A DNA stretch of 64,000 nucleotides from Neodiprion pinetum (taxonomy: Eukaryota; Arthropoda; Insecta; Hymenoptera; Diprionidae): assembly GCF_021155775.2 (NCBI RefSeq), contig NC_060238.1:26566470-26630469 (forward strand), in the 5' to 3' direction. Both the position numbers and the translations under genes were made by a program. Of this stretch, positions 13,617 through 23,992 are shown piece after piece. Position 1 is the first letter of the stretch; every line of letters begins with the position of its first letter. Below the pieces are notes generated by a model. The model was given only the letters and a program-made list of their open reading frames with translations, did no database searches and had not been told where the DNA came from.

Positions 13617-16360
13617 TTAAAAAGTCTTTGTTCGAACCCGGAGAACGCCGCGTCGACAACGCGTCTGTGTTTTACCGATCCTCGGTAACGTCGGCTTCGT
13701 CGAGCTCGAAAGCTCTCGAACGCCGGTACCTACGTTAATTTCATATTTATTAAACGGGGAAATCTGGATCGACGGGGAGTCACAGTGGCTGCGGTAAGTC
13801 GGCTTGCGGAGGGATGCGCAGATATTTCTGCCCGCCTTAGGAGCTTAACGACGCAATTTCTGAAGCTTAATTGTTCCACCTTCACCGACGATCGCAGTCG
13901 ATGTATTCTTCAAGATGAGAAAGCGCGGAACGACGCCGACGGCCACCGGATTTCCCTCGACGGCAAACCCGCACTTATCAGCTCGGATGCCGGTTTTCTC
14001 TCCCGGCGGATGCAGAGAAGCAACGTAGGATGAATTCACTTTGTTCCGCAAGGCGGCCGTGAAATTTACCTCAAATTTCATTCACACCTAACACGTCGTC
14101 GCATGGAAATACGGTTTTTCGCCTTTCCTCTGCTGCGAGCGTCCAAAAAATCCTCGATAGATTACGGACCGTCATTATTCCTACCCGTTGGTCCGTGATC
14201 GTTACGCCTGATCGTTACACACGTCGCAGAACCGTTTATCAAAGTTGCGAAAATATTCACTTGTGTCTATGTCGGAATCGTTTGTTCACCGAGACGACGA
14301 TTCGTGGCCGCTGTACGGCGGTGAACGAAGGAATAAAAAATGCACCGTTTCTTTTTTTTTCTAATGGAAGCAAAGATAATAAAATAATAATATTTGAGCA
14401 AGTTATTAGGCATTTTTGAATATTTGTTGATATTAATTTCGTGTATTATACTCAAATATACACCTCATAACTTCCCTAAGCATTATTATCTTATTACCTT
14501 TTCTTCGATCCAAAAAAAAAAAGTAGTCAAAAAGGCGCTTTTCTTTTCTTATTTTACAGCGGTGTTACTCCTCAATAATTCAGCCAGGAGTCGTGTGTAA
14601 ATCCAATGAGTGTGTTGACCTTGTGATTAGTTTCTCTCGCGGTAATTACGGAAGCGACTTCGTCCTTTGAGTAAGGCAGTTAGTCAAATTTTGATCGTGA
14701 TTGTATGTATAAAGGGCTCCGGTTTTCGTGACGAGGAATATATTCCCCAAGACGTTGCAAAGAGGCTTTACCGGTGGGCTTTAATTTTTGACACACTCAA
14801 AAACTTGGCCGGCTAATTTCAAACTAAATTTCATAACTATGATAATTACGCAACATGCGTGTAGTTCCGACTTCGCTCAGGATGAGGGAGGCATCGAATA
14901 GAGAGAACTGCTTTACGACGTCTCGCACGTCCTCGTCTCTTTGACTTTGTTTTTAAACACCATTCAAGCACGCGATAGTTTCTGAAACAAGGAAAACGCG
15001 CTAGTGGGTGCAAATTGAGACCAGGAAGAAAACGGAAATTGCCACTTTCATATTCAGACGGTGTTGCCTGTAGTAACGTTCGTCTTCGCCTCCTCTCCTT
15101 CTATCTTCGATAAATTTTCCCATCCGCGACCCCATACGCACACGTTTTTCCAGGTAGTTATAGACAACATTTTTCGCTTACAAAGCTCGCTTCATGGGTC
15201 GAAACGATCAACTCTTAACAAAAATATCGCGTTCATGGGATATCCGGCGACATATGTCTTGGAATATCCGATCGCGCAAGGGTGGAATATTTTTACACTA
15301 GGGTCGCAGGCGCGGCGTGAAATATCGCCGATCAAATAAACTTCTATACCAGTCGTTTTTGTCATTATTTTTATTATTGTTGTTCGAATTTTACCGGATA
15401 GAAATGCCTACAGATAAAAGGACTCGCACGCGGTGATTCCCACACTTTCGCAACGCTGTATTCTACGCTCGGTTGAATATCGGGGCAGGTAGATATGTAG
15501 AAATATCGAATAGCTTTTCATCTGCGGGGGGGGGGGGAGGGGGTTAGGAAAACAAAAGGTAAATGTTATCGTATTCCTGTTTCCGCGCGGCCGGGGAACA
15601 AGATATTCGATATATCGCGTCCACCGTCATCCCAGCATCGATCGCTTACTCACGTTATGCGAATTTGCAAGTTTCTTTCCTCTCCCCCTCTCATATCCAT
15701 TTCACCCCTATTTACCATACTTTTATTTTACATGCACACACGTTCCGATCAGTTTACTTTTATATATTCCTATATTGTCCCTATTCAGCTTGAAATTCTG
15801 CGTGTAAATCATTTTCTGTAAACTTGGTTTCGAGTTTCGATTCAGCATTCCGTTGGAGCAAAGCATATTTTTCACTCCACGGTCTGCCGGGAAGATTACG
15901 TGTTACAAAAACGTCGATTAATATGGCTCGCGTTTTAACAAAGCTTAACGACGCAATTAACGATCGAAGTACAATTAGCCCTCAATTAGGAGATAAAGGG
16001 GCTTATGGTAAGCCAGAAAGGAGAGAAATAATTTAAGCCTGCGGAAGGGGACTGCAGAGGCCAATTAGGAAATCCTGTGATACATATCGGAAAATCCCAT
16101 TTTTCCCGGCTCACCCACGAAAATTCACGCCGGGAGGGAATTCCGCGTTTCTGTCCGCAGACGAGCAACAGGTTGGTTTATTCGTGCCGAGGCTTAGGTC
16201 CTCGTGTCTCACCGTCACCGAGGAGTTGAATGATTAGCCGTCTGCAGCTGGATTCGCGACGTGGAAGTCGCTCGAAAATAAAGTCGTTTAATCTGGAAAG
16301 GTTATTTAGCAACAGAGCAAACAACAGACTAAGAATCGACTGATTGTAGGGGGACACTGA

Positions 16361-16750
16361 GAGAATATAGCCCCAATTAGATAGCGACTGCGGTTTGCCA
16401 ACGCGCTTATTTGACAAGTTGGTGGTCCTAAATATTAAAAATAAAAACATATTGTGTAAGTGAAAGTGTCCAATATGTTTATACTTTCAATTCGAATTGT
16501 AGGATATAAATCTGTCTGCGTTACCTTGCTGGGTAATTATTATTACATGTTTCTAGGAAAATTGTCCACGTTGTGAAGTCAAAAAATGAAACATGTTATG
16601 TACTCCGGTATTTGTTGAGTTTCAATACCGTCAAACATTACTCTTGAAAATGAGAAATATGAAGAATTCTTTTGGTGCCATCTAAATAAGAAATTCAAAG
16701 AATCGTTTTGCCGCCATTTAGAGAAATATTTGTCCGATAGCTCGGCAACG
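16361..16750 (+). repeat. Dispersed repeat family A, copy 1
   Basis: This is a direct-orientation relative of 42439-42863. The copies share blocks such as CCAATTAGATAGCG, TTGGTGGTCCTAAATATTAA (here GTTGGTGG), AATAAAAACAT, GAGTTTCAATACCG, ACTCTTGAAAA, GAGAAATATGAAGAATT and GTCCGATA. The copies differ by many substitutions and small indels. No open frame or terminal repeat is obvious, so the element class is unknown. Confidence 0.8.
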
Positions 16751-18183
16751 CTGATTCGATGAACTCTTCATAATTTGATTGCAATTTCAAAATTTTCACC
16801 CCGTATGGCTGAGAGTATAATTTAAACGCTTATATATCTGGAAACGGGGGATGAAAATAATTGAATTATCCGGGACTAGCTATTCGTACAAATATTTGAA
16901 CGGATTGGTTTTCCTTTTTTCCCAAATCTGCGGAGTCGCGGATCGTGATCACGTATGTGCCAATGTTACGTACTTATATGTGCAAATACAGGCTTTTACA
17001 CGCGACACGCCAACAAATTTCGCCCGACGAGGCGTCCGTCGCATAAAAACGGACTCGCTGAGGTAATTAAATTCCTGACATCGCCCGGGATAGTCGAGCC
17101 GTGAGCTTAAAGAAGATTAGACTTTTGTGTACAAGCCTGCATTTCCGAGGGCTGCTCGCCTGCAGAGACGGGAAAATCCCTACGCTGACTCCGGGCCGCC
17201 GATTCGCACGATTGAGCACGCCCAGTTTTGTTACGCTCTTTAAATTCCACTTTCTCTCGTGCCTTCCGCTCGGATAGCGTCTTATTATCACATATCTCAT
17301 ACAGCTATTATGGCGGGTCTAGAGAGACGCGAAGGTCAGAAATATTACCAAGCGATCGTAGGTACGTACCTACGTTTTACCTACTCGATTACATTCGCGT
17401 TGCGCGGAAACTTGTATTATATACATCGGGGTGAGCCGTACCTTCGTGATATTCTTTATTAAATTGAGAAATAGTAACCAATAGAGGAAATCTTACGACG
17501 GCAATATCTTCGACTGCTATCCTGACTCCGTTGTCGCGAGACGAAGCAGCGTTTAAATATCGCAGACTTGGAAGCGTTTGAAGTACGAGGTGAGAGAAGA
17601 AGCGGAACGATGTTCACTGCAATTTTCGTTCCCGGGTGAAAAGTTGCCTTAAACGGATATTGCATAACAGCGTTTACGGGACACAAGGTAGACTTCTACG
17701 TAGCTTTTGAATTACTTGACGTCATTCGTTCCGTTGAATCTAGTCGGAAGCCTAGCCGTGCGAAAAACCGGGCCGTTGTATTAATGTCGTTGATTTACCG
17801 AATGTCGCCAGATGACGACCACCTGTTGACGTCGCCCCGTCGATCAATAAAGTTATAAACGATCCGCGGAGAAAGTTTCGCGACAACAAGGCGACGGTTG
17901 TATCGGACGAAAAGAGGGCAGCGATCAACCTTCATCCCCTTGTTTCAACCCTCTTGCGGAAGTGCTCGGAAAATTATAAAGGCTTGCGAATTGTCACGCG
18001 GATTCAATTACACCCGGCATTCGGAAACGAGGAACGGGGTTGAAATTCCGAATTTAGAAAGTTTCGAAAGCGCCGAATATCGAAAGGACGAAATCCCGAC
18101 AGGGCGTAACTCCGACAAGTCAAAGTTTCGAAAGTGCGAAAACGAGAAAATGTGAAAATTTTATCTAAATTCTGAGTGCTCGA

Positions 18184-18475
18184 AGATTTTCAGTTCTGTG
18201 AATTTCTGGCTTCATCAAAATTTCACCACTTTAATCTTTCTTTGTTTTGAATTTTAGATATTTTTACGTTGGTAAAAATCCAGGTCATTCCGATTTTTGA
18301 CACCCACTTGTTGAACAAGCCACGCTGTGCGAGTATATTTTGACTTTTGGAATTTTACTCTATGAAAGCCTTGATTTTCGAAACTTTGCCCTGTCGTAAC
18401 TTGAATTTTCGTAATCCTGCATCTAGGAACTTTGAGCCGTCGGGTTTCCGACCATTCGAAACTTTGCTGTTTCTT
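18184..18475 (+). repeat. Dispersed repeat family B, copy 1
   Basis: It matches 60462-60772 in the same orientation. Shared blocks include CTGTGAATT, TTCTTTGTTTTG, CCGATTTTT.ACACCCAC, TTTTACTCTAT, GAATTTT, and CCGTCGGGTTTCCGACC followed by TCGAAACT. The flanking AATTCGGAAT.. block at 18515-18562 also recurs near 56396-56450. The repeat ends about 150-240 bp before the Ms coding exon. It is low-complexity, rich in TTCGAAACTTT-like words, with no coding capacity. Confidence 0.75.
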
Positions 18476-18711
18476 CAAAGTTTGATTTCTTTACTTCAAG
18501 TTTCGCGACCAAACAATTCGGAATCAAGCGCTTTCGGACCTTGTCAAATTCGAAACTTCAACCTCACCCGGGAACCGACTATAACTCACGGACATCCGGA
18601 TCCTCTGTCCTTCCAATATCGCGAGCTCGGCCAAGAAGCAAAAAAACTAAACATCCACCCAGCCCAGCCTGACCTTTCTTCTTCGACATTCGTCTAATGC
18701 CCCCCCGCAGG

Positions 18712-19105
18712 ATGAGGTGCAACACAGGAATACTCGCCCTGGTCTGCCTGACTTCGGCCGCCCTGATGTCCGGCGAGGCTGCCGCCCTTCCCCCGGCGCA
18801 GTGTAGTCCCGGTTTTCTCGACGAGGTCCCACCGAGGATTCGCAAGGTCTGCGCGGCCCTCTCGACCATCTACGAGCTCGGCTCCGCCATGGAAACCTAC
18901 CTCGACGAAAAAAGTGAGTCTCGACGTTTCGCCTTCGTCGACATAACGGTCGCTCGGACGATCGAGAGTCCTTTATAAAAATGTTGATACTTTTTCAGCG
19001 TACAACTCTGGCCCGGTTATCCACGGAAACGTCCCCCTGCCTGACAGCGGAGTGAAACGTCAGGACGTCGACCACGTCTTCCTGCGTTTCGGGAGGCGAC
19101 GCTAG
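18712..19105 (+). CDS. Ms: Myosuppressin preprohormone
   Basis: The gene encodes the precursor of the FLRFamide neuropeptide myosuppressin, which in insects inhibits visceral and heart muscle through dedicated class A GPCRs. The coding exons are 18712-18913 and 18999-19105 (phase-1 intron of 85 bp, GTGAGT...TTTTTCAG), giving 102 residues. Visible parts are a signal peptide (about residues 1-25, hydrophobic [11 protein letters not shown]), a spacer with two cysteines and a C-terminal cassette: KR (87-88), [10 protein letters not shown] (89-98), Gly99 as amide donor and RRR (100-102). Processing gives [16 protein letters not shown]. An in-frame ATG at 18697 lies inside the polypyrimidine tract of an acceptor ending at 18710, so the ATG at 18712, one base into the exon, is the start. 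A leader exon near 8.7 kb is likely. Identification rests on the exact mature peptide and gene structure. Confidence 0.97.
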
Positions 19106-22100
19106 GCGTCGGGAAGCCGCTGACCGCGCTTATTCCTAAGACGGAAGACGACGCCCGCAGCAAATCTCCCGACCCTCTATTACCGGCAGAAAATTTTTCA
19201 AACAAATTTCAACAAGTCACAATTATTGTTCACGTCGTAATTTCTTTGTCACGACGCGTTTCAATGTCGAGAATATAACACTACTTAGCTTTTACGTCCA
19301 ACAACGCCAACCAGCATCACAACACCGATCGTTCAATGAACGTGTGAAGAGAGAAATAACGTCAATTATCAAAATCTAAGGTTGAAGGTTGAAGCAACGC
19401 GATATAGGAGCAAAAGTTCGTTGACGAATCTTTCATCAGGTCCTAAAATCATCTTTTCCTGTGTACTTATCTCTGGAACATCCGCTGTATGCATTTTTTA
19501 CGGCAGCACAAAATCTAAGATAATTCTTCAACTGGCACGGCAAAAGCTGACGTGCCTCGTTGCGTGTTTGCGTTTACTCTTGAACATTCGCGTCGTGACG
19601 ATCCTAGTCAGTATTTACATTTAATTACACTCGCTAAACGAGCTAATAAACCTGTCAAATACCTACGTAACATCGTATCGTATTCGAAAGTTCGTATTGT
19701 TATCTGCACCAACCACCTCGACACACGTACGTTATCTATTTTACATATACAATTAACAAATCAACCGCAGTATTATTATACATTATACAAATAAATATAT
19801 TATATACATACATATATATATATAGACACATATATATATGTATTAAAGCTATTTGACGTTTAAATAAAAACCAGAATCAATCCAATCAGATATCTTTCAA
19901 CCATTTTATCTTACCAAGTTAATCGTACTCGTTGTATTAATTTGTCACCTGCCTGAGAATGCCTGCCTTTCATTTTACCAAAATAAAGAAAATGAGGGTA
20001 AACCGGCGGCGGTGCGGAGTCACGTCGAATCGCTCGATGAGCGAGGCGAAAAAATATTCGAGAAACATATCGTTGATATGTGTTAATTTTTTTTTTTCTT
20101 CTAAACGTCCGTCAATCCGCATCAAACTCAAAGTGTCACGAGAACCTGTAATCAAAGCGGACGGATAACTTATCTCTGCATCCGCTTAGCGCGAAGAGAG
20201 ATCGTGACGACGGATTGGGAAGTTGATCAATGAACGAAGATTAGAGGTTATTGGTAAGAGCGAGGAGTCGAAAAAGGCGAAAAAACACGAATCGCACTAT
20301 CTCGAGTGCAACGGATCGTTTGGCACGCCAAGCCTTACACGGATTCCGTTCATTGCATCATCATCGTCCAGCAGCGGTTTGAAGCAGAACGCAAGCATTG
20401 TCTTTAAATTTAGAAATCGGGCAGCATTAAGTGCACATTCTCACGTGCCACTCGACGCTTCGCTTATTTTCAATATCACTCGCATCTGTTACGTCGGGGT
20501 TTGATCTACCGGGTATCGGTATCGATTATCGAGCACCATCCCGTACACGTGATACGATGTAACATTTAAGTTCACACGTGAGAATCACGCTCCCCTTTAT
20601 TTATAGAAGATAATCAAGCATGTGGTACAGCACGTGCACTCAGACTCGCGGCACGACATCGATGCAGTATTTTCCCGTATCCGAACGTGGCCCCTTCGAT
20701 TTCCCGGAAGGCAGATAAAGAGTTGATCCGATGAATAGCTGAATCCTCTCGCACAATAATCATAATGGTAAACAGACCGCTATGGCTTCAGAAGATTCCC
20801 GACGTTGATTTCGGAGGAGAACGGGGAAAATTAGAATTACGTATAACCGAGTATTATATGCACGAACAGCGAGCGCGCAAGTTTCATCTGGCGGCTGTTA
20901 TTCCGGCATTATTTTTTGCTCGTCGTGAAAATTCCAGCGAGATAACTAAACAATGTGTAATTGGATTACGAGGATGAATTATTAATTGGATTCAATTACG
21001 GGGAAACGAATGCATCGAGCCGGTACAGCAGTGCGGGGATGTTAATTTTTCACTCGTATCCGAGTGCCATGTTTGTACAGGTCAACGACGGTGGGAGGGG
21101 GTAAGGTTGGAATGCATGAAAATCAAGCAAGAAGCGGTCCGTACGCGAAGTGTACCGTACACAGTTTGTTAAGGGAAATTCTCACAACGCTGCAAAGTCT
21201 GGTATTATTTTTTTTTTTTTTTTTTTCTCTACATATTTATTCAACAAGACATTTTTTCCACCCCGGAATCGAGGGGTGGGAACGAACCCTTTGTCATTCC
21301 CGGCGCGCAAGAGTTGTGATCGAGTTGGTATCGTGAGCCGCTTAATAAGCCAGGAACGTCAAAGGATCGCGTACGTCGCTCGCATACCGCGACGAGCGCG
21401 CGAAGGAGAATAATTACAACGAAACCAGAGAAAACTTGGATATTCGTATCGAGTTATTTATCTCTGCCGAAGAAGTTTTACTCTTGCAGGCGGTTCAGGC
21501 GGACAGCCCTCGTTTTTCAACGAGTTTTTAAAAGGACGAGAGAACGAGAACTCCCATTTCGCGGCGGAGAGATCGGCGACGTTGCAGCTCGTCCGTCGGT
21601 CCGTCTCGGAATGAAGAAAGTCGGAATAATTGAGTGAGCTACCCCGACTGCAGAGGGAGCAGCGAGACTCGAATTAAGGGTGAAGGCAATAAAAAACGTC
21701 TTCCGGATCAGAGGCTAGAGTGAATTAGGCGGGCGGTGCGTCGGCGGTGTACGCGAGGGCTGATCGGCGACGTTGACGTGGGTGTGGAAAACGCTGCGCT
21801 CGACTCGGTGGCACCCGGGAACGACGAAACGAATGACAATGAGACGCAGCGCGAGCAGGTATCCCGATTGGCATGCAGGGCCGCACGCACAGGAGGAGAA
21901 CAAATATTCTGGCAGTAATTGCCACGAGGGTACCGAGGCATTAATCTTACCTCCTGGTTCAGCACGATCGCGCCGACCTGCCATCGGGGACGCTCTATTA
22001 ATTACCGGCTGACTTCGTTTCGGTTTCGGATTATCCGGTGCAGCGCAATCGAGCATTTCCACGATGCGAAGGGTTTCTAAACGGGTGTCTAATAGACGTT

Positions 22101-22522
22101 GAAATAAAAACAAGTCGTTAATAGCAGGTGCGTATATCATCCACTTTCTTATCCCGAATGCTGTTTTCGAGTATAAATTGAAAATGAAACACTGCGAAGA
22201 CGCACGTTTTTTACAATAGTCTGGGATGAGAAACGTACGTTCGAAAAATTCCCCCTCTTTTCATCGGGAGAAAAAGGGAAAAACTAATTACGGAAATTTC
22301 TTCGACGCGGATATATCTATGTGAAGGAAAAAATGTAGGTACGTGCGTATGAGATTTAGCGACAATGCATTTCACGTGCAAAGAATGGATTGTCACTCCG
22401 AGCTATCGAAGCCGCCCACCAGGTGCGGTACCACCTCCCTAATCGTCTTTGAAGCGATAAGGAACGGAGAAATAAATTGGCCGGTTCCGCTTGCGGATCG
22501 ATTAGTGCCGAATAAACGCATT
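19106..22522. other. Intergenic DNA between Ms and the endonuclease
   Basis: The first part is probably Ms 3' UTR. A TA-rich tract lies at 19795-19845 and a T17-like tract near 21207-21225. No coding exon is recognisable on either strand. A TATA-like CGAGTATAAAT near 22168 precedes the endonuclease by about 350 bp and may belong to its promoter. Confidence 0.55.
19645..19650 (+). terminator. Candidate poly(A) signal for Ms
   Basis: An AATAAA hexamer about 540 nt after the Ms stop codon. Another lies near 19789 in TA-rich DNA, so the true 3' end is uncertain. Confidence 0.35.
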
Positions 22523-23843
22523 ATGATCAACGCGAAGAGCACGGTGAATGGCGTGGCCGTCATCGCAGCCCTGCTCTCGGTCCTCGCCGAAGGCAGTCCG
22601 ATCGGGAAAAGTGACGAGGGTAAGTATCGAAAGCGCGTTACCGAGGACCGTCTCACCTTGAAAACCATCCAAGACTCCCCTTCCGATTCTAGGCTGCTCG
22701 ATCCTGATCAACGGCGGCCTCGCCGAGCCCCAGCCGCTGATTCTAAGGCCCGGTTTCGAGGGCGGTTACGTCATCCCCGAGGAGACGGGTTCCGGAAGCG
22801 TGACCCTCGCGGTGGGCGAGTCCCTGCGGCTGGTCTGCCTGGGAAACAGCTTCGACCTAGAGACCAGCGAGCCGGTGGAAGACGCGAATGTGACCTGCGT
22901 CGGGGGTACGACCTTCACCTTCGAGGGCCTCGGGATAACGGAGGAGTTCGAGAACATCGGTTGTCTGAGCTACCCGACGCACACCGCGAGGCGGACGGGG
23001 GTCGCCTGCCCCAACGGCGAGGTCTGCGAGATCGGGTTCGACCTCGGAGACGGCGACTTTCAGCGGTTGATCACCCTCTGCCACGACGACGTCGACCAGA
23101 ACACGATCCTCGCCCACGCGAAGGTCCCGGCGGTTATCGACGCCGCCCAGACCTCCTTCCCTCGTCCCGGATTCCTCAAGGGCGACTTCTACGTCGGGGT
23201 ATCAATGGCCAACATCTACACCAGGGTTAACCAGCGCGCGACCCTCGCCGGGATAATCGGGAGCGAGGAACTCGCCCTTGAGTACCTCCCCGCCTCGGGG
23301 ACCTACTACTGGGCGAAGGGTCACCTCGTCGCGAAGACGGACCTGATCTACGGTGCCCACCAGCGCTCGACTTTCTACTACCTGAACACCGTGCCGATGT
23401 GGCAGAACATCAACGCCGGCAACTGGGGGATCGTCGAGGCGAACCTTAAGAACCTCGCGACCAACAGGGACGTCGACCTCGACGTGTGGACCGGGTCCAC
23501 GGGCGTTCTGACGCTCGCCGACGTGAACGGCGACCAGCAGGAGATCCACCTCTACGTCGACGAGAACAACAACCGGGCCGTACCCGTCCCGAAGCTGCTG
23601 TTCAAGGTCGTCTGGGAGGAGAGCTCGGGGCTCGGCGTCGCCTTCGTCACCGTGAACAACCCCTACCTCGAGGAACTCGACGACGAGCACGTCATATGTA
23701 CGGACGTCTGCGACCAGGTATCCTACCTTACCTGGAACCCTACGCGCAGCGACCGAGGCTTGAGCTACTGCTGCGAGGTCGACGATTTCCGGAAAGCCTT
23801 CCCCGACATACCCGAGTTCACGACCACCGGGATCTTGGCTTGA
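22523..23843 (+). CDS. Secreted DNA/RNA non-specific endonuclease (dsRNase-like)
   Basis: Coding exons 22523-22619 and 22693-23843 (phase-1 intron of 73 bp, GTAAGT...TCTAG) give 415 residues. The enzyme family cleaves DNA and RNA with a divalent metal. In insects, secreted members include gut and salivary nucleases and the dsRNases that limit oral RNAi. Residues 1 to about 24 form a signal peptide (VAVIAALLSVLAEG). The mature protein is cysteine-rich with a C-terminal Endonuclease_NS domain. The catalytic His sits in AKGHL (His243; the DRGH position of Serratia nuclease). The block HQRSTFYYLN..P.WQ..N.GNW carries the metal-binding Asn (Asn264). DRGH is AKGH here, a substitution also seen in insect relatives. 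The gene is very GC-rich with C/G third positions, unlike its flanks. An AATAAATAAA signal follows at 23983. The N-terminal start was chosen because the signal peptide begins exactly there. Substrate preference cannot be read from sequence. Confidence 0.9.
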
Positions 23844-23982
23844 AGTCATCGTCATCGTCATCCTCGGCCGCGACTGATCCGTTAGCCTTTGACGTCTCTT
23901 AGCCAGCCGATCCCTTTCTTTCGGTCTCTCGGGCTGTTTGGCGAACGGTTTTAGTCGTGAGTCGAGGCGAATGTGGGGGGGA

Positions 23983-23992
23983 AATAAATAAA
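23983..23992 (+). terminator. Poly(A) signal of the endonuclease gene
   Basis: Two overlapping AATAAA hexamers about 140 nt after the stop codon, in a fitting 3' UTR position. Confidence 0.7.

Larger units (their letters stand above)
8848..18710 (+). other. Long gene-free stretch, possibly the first intron of Ms
   Basis: No coding exon is recognisable in this 9.9 kb. Features seen are a TA microsatellite (9627-9652), a foldback element (10196-10764), two poly-G runs (13602-13616 and about 15526-15546), one copy of a dispersed repeat (16361-16750) and one copy of another (18184-18475). The longest open frame, 11825-12355 on the - strand, has no family resemblance and is treated as chance. Confidence 0.55.

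Noticed and set aside
13625..13650. GTTCGAACCC, resembling a tRNA T-loop
   Set aside because: No matching acceptor stem, anticodon arm or D-arm could be drawn around it.
21715..22140. 141-residue - strand frame
   Set aside because: Arg/Pro-rich composition typical of GC-rich noncoding DNA; no homology recognised.
22343..22522. Upstream extension of the endonuclease start
   Set aside because: The in-frame region before 22523 is not signal-peptide-like, while the Met at 22523 is followed at once by a hydrophobic signal core.
23202..23861. 219-residue frame on the - strand
   Set aside because: It is the antisense shadow of the GC-rich endonuclease exon, whose sense frame matches a known family.
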